Shown: positions 12,844-14,045 of the stretch, one piece after another
How the letters are laid out: every line of letters starts with the position of its first letter
Numbering within the stretch: the stretch's first letter is position 1
NCBI GenBank assembly: GCA_964519365.1
Contig: CAZFHP010000037.1
Coordinates: 1 to 14,045 of the forward strand
Source: CAZFHP01 sp964519365
GTDB taxonomy: Bacteria > Babelota > Babeliae > Babelales > RVW-14
Reading direction: 5' to 3'
Length of the DNA: 14,045 nt
Made by a program: the position numbers and the translations under genes
Notes under the pieces: model-generated
The model's input: the letters and a program-made list of their open reading frames with translations, nothing else
Database searches by the model: none
Told to the model about the DNA's origin: nothing

Positions 12844-13593
12844 TTAATCAAGAACAGAGCTGATTACATGGATCATTCCATTTGTCGCAGGAATCCCATT
12901 AGGGTTGTCAGAAGGGTTAGCAAATGTAGCTGTTTTTGTTTTGCCTTTAATCTGTTCTCCTGTGATTTGAAGAGGATCGCCTTCAAATCGTTCAACTGGT
13001 GATTTAAGTTTATCTTTTGCTTGTTCTTCTGGGGGTATTTTCATGGCAACGTAAAATTTAAGAAATTTCCACCAGTACGCACTTTTGACAGCTCCCAGTT
13101 TGGCAAGTTTCTTTTGCGCGTCTTTTATTTTATTTTCAAAATAAGTAATTTTATTTGCGGTATTCGCTTTTTTGGCTTCTTCAAGCTTTGCTTTAAGAGC
13201 TGTGATCCCAGTGTTAACTTGTTCTTTAAGCTTGTTCATTTTGGCTGCATCTTCTGCTGAAATTTGTTTGATTTTTTCTTTTGTGAGGCCAGCCTCTATC
13301 ATAGCTTTATTGCTTGGGGCAAATATAACAAAAGGAAGAGAGCTTAATGCGATACGTTGCAAGGTAGTAAGGTCGCTTTCTTTCATTGTTTTGGTTACGG
13401 TGCAAAGACCTTCTGCTCCTGCTTCAGCGAGTATCAGGCGAAAGAGACTAATATTTGGTTTTGCCTCAGCTGTACTTTGCTTGTCAATTTTTTCAAGAAG
13501 GTTGCCTGCTGCGTGTATAAACGGTGCCTGTGCTATGGCGATTAACGAGATTGCGAGTATTAATGGTTTGGATAGATATAATGATAGTTTCAT
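12844..13593 (-). CDS. secreted fasciclin (FAS1) domain protein with a coiled-coil insertion
   Basis: 249 residues. ATG 13593 follows AAAGGAG by four bases. Residues 1-28 are a signal peptide ending FIHA. One FAS1 domain follows: LFRLILAEAGAEGLCTVT (50-67), the H1 motif FVIFAPSNKAM (88-98), KFYVAMKIPP (179-188) in place of the usual YHVVPG segment, ITGEQIKGKT (210-219), and the H2 motif NGMIHVISSVL (238-248) at the very end. Ordinary single-domain FAS1 proteins are shorter. The extra length comes from about 104-168, a Lys/Glu/Ala-rich heptad helix inserted between H1 and the YH region. FAS1 domains mediate adhesion or binding to surfaces and polysaccharides, so a periplasmic or secreted adhesion role is likely. 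It is monocistronic, with its own promoter and terminator. Confidence 0.82.
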   Translation of the reverse strand: MKLSLYLSKPLILAISLIAIAQAPFIHAAGNLLEKIDKQSTAEAKPNISLFRLILAEAGAEGLCTVTKTMKESDLTTLQRIALSSLPFVIFAPSNKAMIEAGLTKEKIKQISAEDAAKMNKLKEQVNTGITALKAKLEEAKKANTANKITYFENKIKDAQKKLAKLGAVKSAYWWKFLKFYVAMKIPPEEQAKDKLKSPVERFEGDPLQITGEQIKGKTKTATFANPSDNPNGIPATNGMIHVISSVLD

Positions 13594-13653
13594 AGGTCTC
13601 CTTTCTATGTGTTTGGTGTCTATTATGATAATTTAAAGTGCTTCGTACTCTTT

Positions 13654-13683
13654 ATCATAGCAGGAAAAAGCTTCGCGTATCAA
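13654..13683 (-). promoter_or_regulatory. sigma70-type promoter of the fasciclin-domain gene
   Basis: On the minus strand, TTGATA (13678-13683) and TATGAT (13654-13659) are separated by 18 bases, each matching consensus at 5 of 6 positions. It lies about 60 bases upstream of ATG 13593, leaving a short A/T-rich leader. Confidence 0.75.
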
Positions 13684-13854
13684 TAATTTGTAAATAAAAT
13701 GTGGAAAGATTTATCTCGACAAAAAAGAAGCTAAAAATGGGGCTTTTTTAAATCAATCTAATATGCGCCCACAGCTACGGCGAAGAGCGATTGGGTGCTG
13801 TAATGCAGGTTGAAAGAACGCCTGATCAATGGGCTACACATGCTATCGCCCTAC
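13684..13854. other. intergenic stretch with a weak hairpin and a GC-richer block
   Basis: No gene is supported in 13594-14045. Within it, AAGAAGC (about 13725-13731) can pair with GCTTTTTT (13742-13749) around a 10-base loop, a weak terminator-like hairpin for plus-strand transcription. From about 13765 to 13853 the DNA becomes clearly richer in G and C than its surroundings, and an open frame starting at ATG 13803 runs 37 codons through the adjacent inverted repeat. This block may be a remnant of a former gene or part of a small element. I recognise neither a tRNA nor a known structured RNA in it. Confidence 0.35.
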
Positions 13855-13891
13855 GAACACACGGCTATGCCGTGTGTTCTCCGGACTTAAG
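13855..13891 (+). repeat. left arm of a long inverted repeat with internal palindrome
   Basis: It contains ACACACGGC-TAT-GCCGTGTGT, a perfect 9-bp hairpin, followed by TCTCCGGACTTAAG. Its reverse complement recurs at 14012-14045 with one mismatch over the 34 bases visible. The two arms flank 120 bases of AT-rich DNA. Confidence 0.88.
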
Positions 13892-14011
13892 AAATATGTC
13901 GAGGAAGGGATCTTGATTTTGTTTATTTGTTTTAGTTTGCTAGGCTTTTTTGTTTGTATGCAGGTGAACAACTTTTGTGTTTCGATTAATTGTTTATAGT
14001 CTCATCAAACT

Positions 14012-14045
14012 CTTAAGTCCGGAGGACACACGGCATAGCCGTGTG
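14012..14045 (-). repeat. right arm of the inverted repeat, cut by the window edge
   Basis: It begins CTTAAGTCCGGAGGACACAC and runs into CGGCATAGCCGTGTG, the inverted counterpart of 13855-13891. The only difference in the visible part is A to G within the GGAG(A/G)AC segment. The final bases lie beyond the window. Confidence 0.88.

Noticed and set aside
13803..13916. 37-codon open frame MQVERTPDQWATHAIALRTH...
   Set aside because: It has no ribosome-binding site, runs through the inverted-repeat arm and resembles nothing I recognise; kept only as a possible remnant.

Overview
The window looks like AT-rich chromosomal DNA of a Gram-negative bacterium. Four proteins carry Sec-type signal peptides, one is a periplasmic binding protein, and one is an outer-membrane beta-barrel ending in Phe. 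The lysine-rich proteins, tandem surface-protein paralogs, secreted fasciclin-domain protein and duplicated undecaprenyl pyrophosphate synthases would fit a host-associated lineage such as Dependentiae (TM6). That assignment is a guess from overall style, since no rRNA or marker gene is present.

Layout, left to right. (1) 1-3439, plus strand: a tandem family of exported repeat proteins. The 3' tail of one member (1-66) is followed by two more (155-1438 and 1628-3439). The two complete members share an N-terminal domain and a 49-residue repeat built from 11-residue SNA units with a Cys-Cys pair, but carry different C-terminal domains (a beta-propeller fragment versus a beta-helix-like region). 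(2) 3617-10030, plus strand: a tight four-gene operon. It encodes a type I periplasmic binding protein, a pentameric ligand-gated ion channel homolog, a membrane-anchored PPP-type phosphatase homolog that has lost its metal-site residues, and a porin-like outer-membrane barrel. It ends in a strong intrinsic terminator. (3) 10213-12646, minus strand: two paralogous cis-prenyltransferase (UppS) genes with a SAM-dependent methyltransferase gene between them. (4) 12844-13593, minus strand: a secreted single-FAS1-domain protein with its own promoter and terminator. (5) 13594-14045: intergenic DNA with a 34-37 bp inverted repeat flanking about 120 bp.

The most interesting system is the four-gene operon. 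Its products would cover every layer of a Gram-negative envelope: a barrel in the outer membrane, a soluble ligand-binding protein in the periplasm, and in the inner membrane a neurotransmitter-receptor-like channel beside a catalytically dead phosphatase-like protein with a charged coiled-coil tail. I infer a ligand-sensing or ion-signalling assembly in which the binding protein presents a ligand to the channel. This is a hypothesis from gene content and spacing.

Several small repeats are superimposed on the genes. A GC-rich palindromic element sits inside two unrelated coding sequences, read in different frames, and one copy appears to contain a second element nested within it. A different interspersed repeat, starting TTGTCTGAACCA, lies on both sides of the four-gene operon in opposite orientations. 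The two uppS genes share leader sequences, and the methyltransferase and the second uppS share a promoter-proximal block, which points to a duplication history for that region.
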